From NCBI RefSeq assembly GCF_025685685.1, contig NZ_JAGSYH010000003.1, positions 124,001 to 188,000 of the forward strand: a DNA stretch of 64,000 nt, read 5' to 3'. Below are positions 25,756 to 33,867 of this stretch, piece after piece. A program made the position numbers and the translations under genes. Numbering within the stretch: position 1 is the stretch's first letter; every line of letters begins with the position of its first letter. The notes beneath the pieces are model-generated. The model saw nothing but the letters and a program-made list of their open reading frames with translations. It was not told the origin of the DNA and made no database searches. The stretch comes from Acidicapsa dinghuensis. Lineage in GTDB: Bacteria > Acidobacteriota > Terriglobia > Terriglobales > Acidobacteriaceae.

Positions 25756-26989
25756 ACTCCAGCCTTAGCAGTTGGTCGAACTCGCTCCCGATCACCTCTG
25801 AAACTTTGTCGAGGTAATTACCTTCGATAAATCCACTCTCGTTCAAGATGGACACAAGTTTGCCATCCTCGATGCTATATGCCTCGAAATCATCGTCCTT
25901 GATCCAATACTGCTCGGGAATGATCCTCGCGACTTCATTGCGTAGTTCCGGATGATCGCGGGCTACTTGCCCCGCTTCAATCAAGTTATTGAATGATGAG
26001 AGAATGTATGGGCTGTGAGTTGTAACTGTGAAATGCGGCTGACAGTTGGCTTCTTTCGACAATGCAGCCAACTCCTTAACCAGTTCATATTGAGTTAGAG
26101 GAAACACGCCGGATTCAGGTTCCTCAATGGTGAAATCGTCGTGCACATATAGTCGATCACCATAAAGTTCTTCGTGAAGAGAGCCCGACTGTCCTCTTTG
26201 ATGCTCGTAATAATCAAGGGCTGCTACGATTGGAAGGACTTCTTTGCCTCCCGATGAAAGATGACTGAACGGCAAAACCCGCCCATCGTGAAATGCAAGC
26301 ATCCATACGTTCTGGAAAGATTCAACATTGCCCTTTAGGAATGCCGATATGCGTCGATTTATTGCGGAAGAATTGATGCTACTGGCGAAGAACTCCGCAA
26401 ATCGGGCAGAAATTGGATCCAATTCTGCTCCCAGAACGCGATAACCCTTGGCCGTATCTACGAAATAAGATCGTTCCGTTGGAATATAAACACCGAAATC
26501 CCAGACCGCCCTTCCTACAAGTTTCATAAATGCTGTGGCTGCTAGCGATTCCAATGCCTGCGTTATGAGTATCCCTCTCTTTTTTTGTTCTTCGAGTCTC
26601 GCTTGAAAACGTGCTGTGTACGCAGTCCGAAATGACTCCGCAAAATCCAAGACCGGCTCGCCAGCCCCAACAAAGGACGCGGAAATTGCTGCCACGAATT
26701 CATGTGAAGAGAAAGCTATGGACCATGAATCGTTTCCCCATCCGCCTCTCGGGAACCATCGAACGAACTCTTGTCGGACCGCGGCTTCAAAATCTGAAAA
26801 ATCGAAACCCTTAGCAACGCGATCGATCGCAATGGTGATCACTTCTCGGCCCAAAAAATACGCCAGCTTACAAAGCAAGCTCTTCCCGCTAGCTTGCGGC
26901 CCAATGAGCACAGTGATCTTCCCGAACTCCAGCTCAGCGTCCTTGATCACCGAGAAGTTCTTCACCGTCAGCTTACGCATCTCGCTCAC
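25733..26989 (-). CDS. SMC/OLD-like AAA ATPase (putative defence module)
   Basis: The 418-residue ATPase belongs to the AAA_15/AAA_21 (RecF/OLD-like) group. It starts KLTVKNFSVIKDAELEFGKITVLIGPQASGKS in outline, with Walker A at 30-37 (GPQASGKS). An ABC-type signature LSSGGKEVLPIVAAL is near residue 243, Walker B with two Glu (FTIEEPESG) near 286, and the His switch TTHSPYILSS near 323. No TOPRIM nuclease domain follows, unlike OLD proteins. A PD-(D/E)XK-like gene overlaps its 3' end. It lies 38 bases after ffh, and its GC content by eye is about 45 to 47 percent against about 62 in ffh (single-line counts), suggesting acquisition. Confidence 0.82.
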   Translation of the reverse strand: MSEMRKLTVKNFSVIKDAELEFGKITVLIGPQASGKSLLCKLAYFLGREVITIAIDRVAKGFDFSDFEAAVRQEFVRWFPRGGWGNDSWSIAFSSHEFVAAISASFVGAGEPVLDFAESFRTAYTARFQARLEEQKKRGILITQALESLAATAFMKLVGRAVWDFGVYIPTERSYFVDTAKGYRVLGAELDPISARFAEFFASSINSSAINRRISAFLKGNVESFQNVWMLAFHDGRVLPFSHLSSGGKEVLPIVAALDYYEHQRGQSGSLHEELYGDRLYVHDDFTIEEPESGVFPLTQYELVKELAALSKEANCQPHFTVTTHSPYILSSFNNLIEAGQVARDHPELRNEVARIIPEQYWIKDDDFEAYSIEDGKLVSILNESGFIEGNYLDKVSEVIGSEFDQLLRLEYDHTHAS

Positions 26990-27027
26990 CTCGTGCCCAT
27001 CACTCTAGTGGAAAAAGAACAACAGTC

Positions 27028-28419
27028 CTACCGCCCAAATTTCTGCCGTCCACCCATCATCCCCGACATCCCGCCGCGCATCATCTGCTTCGCCATGCCG
27101 CCCTTGCCAAACTGCTTGAACATCTTGCTCATCTGCGAATACTGCCTTAGCAGCGCGTTCACATCCTGCACATCCACACCCGCGCCGGCCGCAATGCGCT
27201 TGCGCCGTGAGCCATTGATCATGTCCGCCTTGATCCGCTCCTGCTTCGTCATCGAGTTGATGATCGCCTCAAGTCGCACAAACTGCTTCTCATCCACGCT
27301 CTTTGAAGCCTGCTGCAACCCCGCAAACGGACCCACCGAAGGCAGCATCTTCAAAATCGACTCCATCGACCCGAGCTTCTTGATCTGCTTCAACTGATCG
27401 CGAAAATCCTCCAGCGTAAACCCATCGCCCAGCAGCGCCTTCTTCGCAAACTCCTCGCTCTTCTTGCGGTCCAGCGCGCCCTCGGCCTTCTCCAGCAGCG
27501 TGGCCATATCGCCATGCCCCAGAATCCGGCTCGTAATACGGTCCGGATGAAACGGCTCAAAAGCATCCGGCTTCTCGCCCATACCGATAAACTTGATCGG
27601 CTGTCCCGTCACATGCCGGATCGACAGCGCCGCGCCGCCTCTCGCATCGCCATCCATCTTCGTCAGCACCACACCCGTGATGCTCAGCCGCCGATGAAAG
27701 TCCTGCGCCGAATTCACCGCATCCTGACCGGTCATTGAATCGGCGACAAACAAAATCTCCTGCGGATCAAGCAGCTTCTTCAGCCGCTCCATCTCCTGCA
27801 TCAGCTCTTCGTCGATACCCAGACGGCCCGCGGTATCCACAATCAGCGTGTCGCAGCCCATGATCATCGCTTCGCGCTTGGCTTCCTTCGCCAGCCGCTC
27901 CACCAGCGCCGTGCCCGCAGCCTCGCCTTTCGTGTCGCCCTCGTAGATGCGCGTCTCGGTCGACTTCGCAACCACCTTCAACTGCTCACGCGCCGCCGGA
28001 CGGTACACGTCCACCGACACCAGCATCGGCCGATGCCCACCCTTTTTCAGCCACACCGCCAGCTTGCCGCTCGTCGTCGTCTTACCCGAGCCCTGCAACC
28101 CCGCCATCAAAATCACCGTCGGCGGCCGCGAAGCAAACTTGAACCGCGCCGTATCCTTGCCCAGCAGCTCCAGCAACTCATCGTGAACGATCTTGATGAC
28201 CTGCTCCGTCGGCGACAACGCCGTCATCACCTCGGTCCCGACCGCCTTCGCACGAATGTGCTCGATCAGGTCCTTCACCACGTTCAGGTTCACGTCGGCT
28301 TCCAGCAACGCCACGCGAATCTCCCGCAGCGCCTCGCCGATGTTTTCTTCCGTCAGCACACCCTGCCCACGCAGGTGCTTAAAGGCGCGCTGCAACTTCT
28401 CTGTCAAATTCTCAAACAT
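27028..28419 (-). CDS. ffh: signal recognition particle GTPase (Ffh/SRP54)
   Basis: Ffh binds signal sequences and, with SRP RNA and FtsY, targets nascent membrane proteins to SecYEG. The 463 residues show the NG GTPase domain (MAGLQGSGKTTTSGKLA, SVDVYRPAAREQLKV, IVDTAGRLGIDEELM, TKMDGDARGGAALS) and a Met-rich M domain (from about 300, with GGMAKQMMRGGMSGMMGG at the end). It is the right end of a minus-strand run. The defence-like ATPase begins 38 bases after its stop. The start of the C-rich to G-rich change in strand composition lies just to its right. Confidence 0.97.
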   Translation of the reverse strand: MFENLTEKLQRAFKHLRGQGVLTEENIGEALREIRVALLEADVNLNVVKDLIEHIRAKAVGTEVMTALSPTEQVIKIVHDELLELLGKDTARFKFASRPPTVILMAGLQGSGKTTTSGKLAVWLKKGGHRPMLVSVDVYRPAAREQLKVVAKSTETRIYEGDTKGEAAGTALVERLAKEAKREAMIMGCDTLIVDTAGRLGIDEELMQEMERLKKLLDPQEILFVADSMTGQDAVNSAQDFHRRLSITGVVLTKMDGDARGGAALSIRHVTGQPIKFIGMGEKPDAFEPFHPDRITSRILGHGDMATLLEKAEGALDRKKSEEFAKKALLGDGFTLEDFRDQLKQIKKLGSMESILKMLPSVGPFAGLQQASKSVDEKQFVRLEAIINSMTKQERIKADMINGSRRKRIAAGAGVDVQDVNALLRQYSQMSKMFKQFGKGGMAKQMMRGGMSGMMGGRQKFGR

Positions 28420-28579
28420 ATCTCTTCAAGTGTACCGTGGACCGCACTTCCGCCCGCCCCGCTCCTGTGAAACATCTGGTGATCAGTGCGAACCCCGGTT
28501 TTGGCTATCGTGCTCCAATCAGCGATTGAGTGACGAGATCGGCGTTTCAGAGGAGCAATTATGAACAACCGGTATCCCG

Positions 28580-29152
28580 CTATGGACGCATTTGCCAGCG
28601 ATTTCCGATCCATCCTGCGATCCACGCGAGCAGAAACCCGTAGCAAAGGGTCCAGATGACGCGGCTTTGGGCGCCACCCTTGGCTCCAGTTAAGACGATC
28701 ACGAAGACAACTACGCTGACAACCATTGTCGCTTGAGCTGGCAGCGATCGGATGTTGCTCGAGGCGCGGTTGATTAGAGGGGAGACTTGCCACTGTTTGC
28801 CCGACCATCCGGCGAACCATCCGAAAATGTAGCCGAAACAAAAGCTCTCAATTGGGCGCTGGCGTGCAACGGCGTGGCGCTCGGTGAATACCAGCAGAAG
28901 GGTGAGAACCAGGACGACGATTGCGGTTTGCCCGCAGAGTGTGCGGGCCAATTGAATGCGAAGACTGACAGCGAGGTCTCTCGCAAGGAACAGCCAGAGC
29001 GCCACTTTGGATGGCGATTCTTGTTCGAGATCCTGGAAGTTCTGCAGCATCTCCGCTCGATGATGCTGCAAATACGGGCGCGGGTAGAGTTCCAGCAGCA
29101 ATGCGTAGATTGCCTGTGATCGAGAAGTTCTGCTGGGGCCAGCCTTCATCAA
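28580..29152 (-). CDS. membrane protein following PadR (permease-prefix-like)
   Basis: The 190-residue protein has a soluble N-terminus with IYALLLELYPRPYLQHHRAEMLQNFQDLE. This is the pattern (YPR, then a conserved EM...F.DL) seen at the N-termini of PadR-linked permease-prefix proteins of Acidobacteriota. Four hydrophobic segments follow (about 74-92, 105-120, 142-157 and 165-182). It starts 4 bases after the PadR stop, so the two are co-transcribed. The function is unknown; in related loci the prefix precedes an ABC-permease domain, which is missing here. Confidence 0.7.
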   Translation of the reverse strand: MMKAGPSRTSRSQAIYALLLELYPRPYLQHHRAEMLQNFQDLEQESPSKVALWLFLARDLAVSLRIQLARTLCGQTAIVVLVLTLLLVFTERHAVARQRPIESFCFGYIFGWFAGWSGKQWQVSPLINRASSNIRSLPAQATMVVSVVVFVIVLTGAKGGAQSRVIWTLCYGFLLAWIAGWIGNRWQMRP

Positions 29153-29156
29153 GGCG

Positions 29157-29489
29157 CTATGTCGCCTTCAACTGCCGGCGGGCGATGGCAGTCACCGCTA
29201 AAAGCCGGTCGCTTTCGGCCCTCAGTGCCGTGTGACCGAGCGCGGTGAGTTTGTAATAGATCCTCCTTGGGTCCTTGGTGTTAGTTCTTGCGACAAGGCC
29301 TGCTGCAATCATCCGATCGAGCGAGCCATAAAGCGTTCCAGGACCCATCTTCACTGCGCCCTGAGAGTCCTCCTTGACCTTCTGCATGATGTCGTAGCCG
29401 TGGCGCTCTACGCCATAGAGGGCAAGGAGAATATGAAAGACCGCCGGAGTAAGCGGCCCAGCGGGATTGGACTTGCTCATAGGCCTCAT
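29157..29489 (-). CDS. PadR-family transcriptional regulator
   Basis: The 110 residues form a winged helix of the PadR family: FHILLALYGVERHGYDIMQKV and the hallmark GPGTLYGSLDRMIAAGLV, then DPRRIYYKLTALGHTALRAE. PadR repressors typically bind a palindrome near their own promoter and release it on sensing small molecules or stress. Two ATGs (29489 and 29480) are close together. It is the first gene of a PadR/membrane-protein pair; a second such pair occurs at 58.8-59.8 kb. Confidence 0.9.
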   Translation of the reverse strand: MRPMSKSNPAGPLTPAVFHILLALYGVERHGYDIMQKVKEDSQGAVKMGPGTLYGSLDRMIAAGLVARTNTKDPRRIYYKLTALGHTALRAESDRLLAVTAIARRQLKAT

Positions 29490-29497
29490 GATAAGCG

Positions 29498-30115
29498 CTA
29501 CTGTGTGGATTGCGAATTGGTGGACGGTGCGAGTTGAATCTGTTTGGTCAGGCTATAGGCGGTTGGTAGATCGCTGCCGCTGTAGACGAGGATGCGGCCG
29601 ATCAGGAGAACTGAATTGTTTGGGGAGAAAATTTCCTTCATCCCCGACGGCATCGATCCTCGCCAGCCGGGACCGGTGATGAGGTAATCGCCCGCTTGGG
29701 TGCCGGTTGCGCGCGTGCCGACATACGCGAAGTCGACATCATATGGGTCGGTGAACTGCACGCTGTAATAGCGCCCGGAGAAGTCTGGCACGTGCAGGAC
29801 CTGCGGCCCCCGGGTGAGGTCCAACCAGCCGACTATCAGGAGCGTGTCATGGTTGACGCCGACCTGCATCAGCTTCGAACTGCCGGGTGGAAGCACTGTG
29901 TGAAGAGGGTCTGCGAAGAGCGCTTGCGGCTCAGTAAAGAGCGTATTAAGGGGGACGGGGCCGTCGCCGAATCCTTGATCAACGATGGCTTTCTTGAAGT
30001 TGCTGTTCACGAGGTGTGGCCAAAAGCGGATGAAGAGAAGCGTGCAGAACAACCACGCCACAACCATGGCCGAGCCGAATGTCTTGAGGTGCTTGTGTTT
30101 CATGAGCGCATTCAT
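29498..30115 (-). CDS. DUF1254 domain protein with membrane anchor
   Basis: The 205-residue protein has an N-terminal transmembrane segment (about 15-32). A DUF1254-type domain follows, with PGSSKLMQVGVNHDTLLIVGWLDL in outline, FSGRYYSVQFTDPYDVDFAYVG and LLIGRILVYSGSDLP. DUF1254 proteins are beta-rich, often periplasmic, and usually occur with DUF1214; the biochemical role is unknown. The start overlaps the DUF1214 stop by four bases (ATGA), so both halves are made from one operon, probably as a complex. Confidence 0.82.
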   Translation of the reverse strand: MNALMKHKHLKTFGSAMVVAWLFCTLLFIRFWPHLVNSNFKKAIVDQGFGDGPVPLNTLFTEPQALFADPLHTVLPPGSSKLMQVGVNHDTLLIVGWLDLTRGPQVLHVPDFSGRYYSVQFTDPYDVDFAYVGTRATGTQAGDYLITGPGWRGSMPSGMKEIFSPNNSVLLIGRILVYSGSDLPTAYSLTKQIQLAPSTNSQSTQ

Positions 30116-30735
30116 TGTGTTTCCACGACCGGCGGCACGTTGTACTTGCCGTTAAGAATGGTTGTGCCGGGCAAGTAGACGCGTAGCCAAAGCAGAAATC
30201 TGCCTGAGGGTGCTGGCAGCCAGTTGGACTGATGGCCGGCGGGAGCGGCGTTCTGGATGTAAATGTCGACGGAGCCATCGGCATTCGCAACCAGGCCGGA
30301 GCGATTGCTGACGCTGTATCGATTGATCGGATTTGGAACAAAGCGATTGCGCGCGGTGCCCATGGTGAGCGACCAGAAGGCATTGTTTGGCGGCAGTTGG
30401 CCTGCTGGGAAGTGCATAACGTAGTTGTGCTGGCCGGAGAGGTTCTGATTGGCACCGTCTACTCTCGTCAGCCAGTACATAGCCTCTTCCGGGACGTTGA
30501 TGGGGCCGGGGAATTCAATGGCACATGCGGCGCGCAAGAGCGTGCCATTGCCAGGCTCACCGCATCCGAGGATGGTAGTCCACCCATTAACCCTGGTGAC
30601 GTAAGCGTGCGCGATGAGATGGAAAGTGATAAGTGCCAGCGCAAAGCCGATGAGGAGGCCTTGTACGGTGTCTGTGAAGACATTCCTTGGACCCAGGGTC
30701 GCGAGCAAACGGCGAGGGCGTTTTGTATTGGTCAA
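30112..30735 (-). CDS. DUF1214 domain protein with membrane anchor
   Basis: The 207-residue protein has one membrane segment (about 23-45), then a DUF1214 domain with MYWLTRVDGANQNLSGQHNY, PNNAFWSLTMGTARNRFVPN and the C-terminal WLPAPSGRFLLWLRVYLPG. In many bacteria this domain follows DUF1254 in one chain; here the two are separate genes in the reverse order. A near-perfect palindrome at 30800-30812 lies about 65 bases upstream and may be the operator. Function is unknown beyond an envelope location. Confidence 0.82.
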   Translation of the reverse strand: MTNTKRPRRLLATLGPRNVFTDTVQGLLIGFALALITFHLIAHAYVTRVNGWTTILGCGEPGNGTLLRAACAIEFPGPINVPEEAMYWLTRVDGANQNLSGQHNYVMHFPAGQLPPNNAFWSLTMGTARNRFVPNPINRYSVSNRSGLVANADGSVDIYIQNAAPAGHQSNWLPAPSGRFLLWLRVYLPGTTILNGKYNVPPVVETQ

Positions 30736-30799
30736 ATCCTATTCACCTCCGATGGTCGCTCGCTCAAGGGAAGCCTGATTGATCACAGCTGCAGTATAC

Positions 30800-30812
30800 A
30801 TCCGTTACGGAT
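30800..30812. promoter_or_regulatory. palindromic operator-like site upstream of DUF1214 gene
   Basis: The 13-base sequence ATCCGTTACGGAT is symmetric except for its central base and is flanked by TATAC on the left and ATATA on the right. It sits about 65 bases before the DUF1214 start. The size suits a TetR-type dimer, but no TetR gene is in the window. Confidence 0.5.
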
Positions 30813-31155
30813 ATATCAAGCATGAAATGAGGAGAAATTCCTGTTAAAGTGCGCATGATCTCCAGCCGATCGGTGGCCAGTATTGATAAGCCTGCTTCTC
30901 GGAAGGGATGGCGTTCTTCCTGAATGAGGTTTTGGCAACCTCATATCAAACGCCCCTGTTTGTCTCGGGAAGGGTATGTTTGGAACACTTCCAACGCTGC
31001 GTTAAACACTGCTTGTGTTTCCCGAAAGTCTGCCCCTCAATGAGTTCTGAAATGCGGTTATGTATGGACATCGATCGACGCCGTCAGTGGTCTTTGTAGT
31101 TGAGAATCAGGCAGGCTCGTAGATTACGCAGGGGCTAAAGTGGCTGTGAAAAGCA

Positions 31156-31226
31156 TCCTTCAGGGGCTGAAGCCCCATAGATTTGATTGGGTTTAACGGC
31201 ACGGCTGAAGCCGTGCTCTTTCAAGT
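31156..31226 (+). repeat. dispersed intergenic repeat (GGGGCTGAAGCCCC type)
   Basis: The unit reads TTCAGGGGCTGAAGCCCCAT, then a GATTGGGTTTAACGGCACGG linker and a second hairpin ACGGCTGAAGCCGT. A copy nearly identical over the whole length occurs at 32931-33008. Shorter relatives are at 7830-7902, 43311-43382 and 51566-51638. Confidence 0.8.
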
Positions 31227-31638
31227 GACGCACCCTTATTCCCCCAATCTGCCTCGCTAAGCGTAAGTTTTGGGGCGAGCGCGAAGTTTCCGAAACGTGA
31301 CTCTGCGGGAACCAGACCCGTTGGTAAACAGAAGAGCGTTTGTCGTTATTAATTTCCCTATACCACTTGACCGTGTACTCGATAAGCGCATCGGCGCCGG
31401 TCACTCAATACTGACTGTTATTACTAGTCCAGATCCAGATCTATTCGGCCACAAGACAATAGCCGTCAAGCTGATGTTGTGATTAAGTCAGAGGAAATCA
31501 GGCGCGGCCATTGAACGAAAGTAACGATCGATACCTTCCTATCAGCCAACATTCCGTCCCGAATATTTCATGAGTGGCAGCTGTTTAAGGTCGCTGAGTG
31601 CCTGAATTGGTGGACTGCACAGGATGCAGCCTTCGTTG

Positions 31639-32115
31639 TCATTGACCGACCTTGATCTCAATCCGAAGCTCCGGTGGATCAGAAGCATGTTCCATTTCAT
31701 CCTTAGGTGGTGAGACGACTTCAATTGAATGCATGGGTTCTGGCTTCATCCAATGAATTTCCCACACGCCTTTGTGTGCGACTGCCTCAACGGCAGGAAT
31801 GTCTTTTGCGGGTTGGCCGGGGCGTAGATAGCGGATATGAGCAGAGTCTCCACCTGTATCCCAATCGATAGCCAATGAGGGCCATCGATGGTGGTGCATC
31901 GGAATTACGCCGCTCCTGGGCAAGTCAACCTGGAGGACGCGGACAAATTCGTTCTCAAATAGCAGCTTGTGGGAGTTGGGAGCAGCCTGTAATGCATCGA
32001 AGCCGGGAGGGAAGTCGCTCGGATTCTGCGAGTGGAGAGAGATGGCAACGCCCGCAAAGTCCGCGATCAATAATGTGAGGGCGATATAGAAGACAAAACG
32101 TCTGGGGCGATTCAT
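31639..32115 (-). CDS. secreted cupin-like protein
   Basis: The 158-residue protein starts with a signal peptide or anchor (about 8-25). A small beta-barrel domain follows, with LFENEFVRVLQVDLPRSGVIPMHHHRWPS: the H-H-H stretch after a Pro is typical of cupin motif 1. The second half has VWEIHWMKPEPMHSIEVVSPP. The metal set may be incomplete, since the usual Glu of motif 1 is not obvious. Substrate and role are unknown. It is monocistronic, with repeat-bearing gaps on both sides. Confidence 0.65.
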   Translation of the reverse strand: MNRPRRFVFYIALTLLIADFAGVAISLHSQNPSDFPPGFDALQAAPNSHKLLFENEFVRVLQVDLPRSGVIPMHHHRWPSLAIDWDTGGDSAHIRYLRPGQPAKDIPAVEAVAHKGVWEIHWMKPEPMHSIEVVSPPKDEMEHASDPPELRIEIKVGQ

Positions 32116-33233
32116 TTCAGGGATGCTATCACGGGGGCTATCAATAAACGTAGTAGCGAAACACGAGCTATGAAACCGGCCGATTCCTCGTAGACGTCGT
32201 TCCGGTCAGTTCAATATCGTTCAATGATTGCCAAATCGCTAAGTCACTCCCGTTCTGCTTTCGATTCGTCTACGTTTAGCTGTTCGAACATGAATGGTCT
32301 TTCCGATGTGTCCGAATTATAGGTGCGAACGTCGTCCGACAGCACCGAGCGGATTGCCGGCTATACGGGAGCTTCATCTGGGTGATTTCGGAAAGGGTAG
32401 GTTTCTGAAACAGTGTTCCTCACCTCAGGTCGCCCTTGCTGGTGGAAATTTTCCTTCTCCCGTTTGTTGTTCGATTTCGAAGCCCGCCAGGGATAACTGC
32501 CGGTGGGTGGGTCCAGCCTGTACCGAAAACCAAACACGCTGCCCACCCGATTCATAAAAGCAGCGCGGCATTCCCGACGACGCTAGCGCTTTCCAAAAGG
32601 AGTAGTGCCCGTATCCTCGGTAAGGCTCGTAGAAATAGACACCATCAGATGTCGGCAGCGTGCCTCCCCCGGAAGAAGCCGATCACCTGACCACCCACCA
32701 TGAAGAAGTCACCTGCACGTGCCATGGTCCTCATGATAGACCGAGGGTCTCAAAATAGTTCCTTTAGGGAACAGGCTTGCTTTGCGTCGATGCGTCAGGG
32801 CATGCGATACACTCGCTTTTCAGGCGATATGCAGCGCATAATTCTTCTCTTCATGTTTGGGATTTTCTGCACAGATCTATTGAGCGATGTTGTCGCGGCA
32901 GGCTCCGGCGGCTTCATTCAACTGTTGATCAAAAACTCGCCTCAGGGGCTGAAGCCCCATCGATCTAATTGGGTTTAACGGCACGGCTGAAGCCGTGCCC
33001 TTTCAAAACAGTCGATCTTATGGGTTTTCTGCAGTCTGTGAAGCCTCACTGATGGCGCTGCTTTTGTGCCGGGGTAAATCCACGGCCTACCTTATCTTTG
33101 GCTTACCTTTTTGATGGGTTTATCAGCATCTTCAGCAGTCTGAAGGCTGCTGCTCCCTCCCATTTGTATACCGAAAGTATGCCGAGGCTGCACCCACACG
33201 GCACGTTTCAGAAAGGGTCCTGTTGGTAGGCGT
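32116..33233 (+). other. long intergenic region with repeats, no gene
   Basis: This gap of about 1.1 kb holds a dispersed repeat (32931-33008) and a partial repeat CCGGGGTAAATCCACGG near 33069. The short frames, including 32700-32978 whose 3' end is the repeat itself, lack domain signals or a convincing ribosome site. I saw no RNA gene. The region may be a remnant of lost genes. Confidence 0.5.
32931..33008 (+). repeat. dispersed intergenic repeat (two hairpins)
   Basis: The repeat reads CTCGCCTCAGGGGCTGAAGC and continues CCC...GGGTTTAACGGCACGG, then the ACGGCTGAAGCCGTGCCC hairpin. It matches 31156-31226 closely in the same orientation and shares its CTCGCCTCAGGGGCT start with the repeats at 43311 and 51566. 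Confidence 0.82.
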
Positions 33234-33788
33234 CTAGATCTGAAACATGACCTCGGAGAAGCAGAAATCGCATGCTACGGTGTGTGTTCCGGGAGCGAGT
33301 GGCAGTGAGACCGGAAAGGTTCGCAAGCAATCGGTGCAGGTGACAGCGATGTAGTTGTCACCTGTGGCCGAGGGAATCCATACAGCTGCCTTTGACGGTT
33401 TTTCCGGGCGTGCGCGGATCGGCCCTTCAAGCAAGCTTGCGATCTTTTCGAAGAGTTCGGGCGGAGCATATTGCCCTTTCTGGAAGAAAGCGTCGGCAAG
33501 AATGCTTTCCGGTACGTCATGGCTGGTGAATTCTCCACTGATGGCGATGACAGGGATTTGCGGAAAGCGCTTGCGCACCACAGAAAGAAACTCGAATCCG
33601 CCCATTTTGGGCATCTGCAGATCGGAAATGACAACATCCGGCAGGGATTGTTTGAGCGCAGCAAGGCCGGTGAATCCATCATTCGCGCAGAGGACTTCAT
33701 ATCCCTGCGATTGGAGAACGGCTGCTCCCACTTTGCAGACCACCTCATCGTCGTCCACCATAAGGACCCGGTAGCGGAATGGGCTCAT
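33234..33788 (-). CDS. response regulator with C-terminal zinc-ribbon-like segment
   Basis: The 184-residue protein has a receiver domain (about 7-120) with the acidic pocket VDDDE (11-15), phospho-acceptor Asp56 in VVISDLQMPKMGG, Ser84 and Lys104. After a linker there is no HTH; instead CTDC (151-154) and CDFC (173-176) make two CXXC pairs that would bind one zinc ion. This is an unusual output module. No histidine kinase is adjacent, so it is an orphan. It could act by protein or nucleic-acid contact; the partner is not visible. Confidence 0.82.
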   Translation of the reverse strand: MSPFRYRVLMVDDDEVVCKVGAAVLQSQGYEVLCANDGFTGLAALKQSLPDVVISDLQMPKMGGFEFLSVVRKRFPQIPVIAISGEFTSHDVPESILADAFFQKGQYAPPELFEKIASLLEGPIRARPEKPSKAAVWIPSATGDNYIAVTCTDCLRTFPVSLPLAPGTHTVACDFCFSEVMFQI

Positions 33789-33867
33789 GTCTCAAGCCCT
33801 CCTGTGAGGAGATTGCTATTGAGGGTAACAGAAGGATGGATGCGGTCCGGTAAATTGCGATGCGCTT

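Larger units (their letters stand above)
30736..31638 (+). other. long intergenic region with repeats, no gene
   Basis: This gap of about 900 bases lies between divergent-looking minus-strand genes. It contains the palindrome at 30800-30812 and a dispersed repeat at 31156-31226. Short frames on both strands (for example at 30908-31099 and 31135-31404) have no plausible ribosome site or domain pattern, and one runs through the repeat. I see no tRNA-like fold. It may hold decayed sequence. Confidence 0.5.

Noticed and set aside
28404..28841. A 145-codon minus-strand frame overlapping the PadR-linked membrane protein
   Set aside because: It is in a different frame, Arg-rich, and the overlapping membrane protein fits the PadR-prefix family.
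31135..31404. An 89-codon minus-strand frame
   Set aside because: Its end reads through the repeat at 31156-31226 and it has no recognisable domain or upstream signal.
32700..32978. A 92-codon frame in the 32-33 kb gap
   Set aside because: Its last third is the dispersed repeat at 32931-33008 and there is no ribosome site or domain; the hydrophobic part alone is not enough.
28420..33233. Replication origin with DnaA genes
   Set aside because: The skew change is suggestive, but I see no dnaA, dnaN, gidA, parAB or rpmH genes and no obvious DnaA boxes, so I did not annotate an origin.
30736..33233. tRNA or other RNA genes in the long gaps
   Set aside because: I found no TTCGA-type T-loop with matching acceptor ends, and no known RNA motif; a covariance-model search would be needed.
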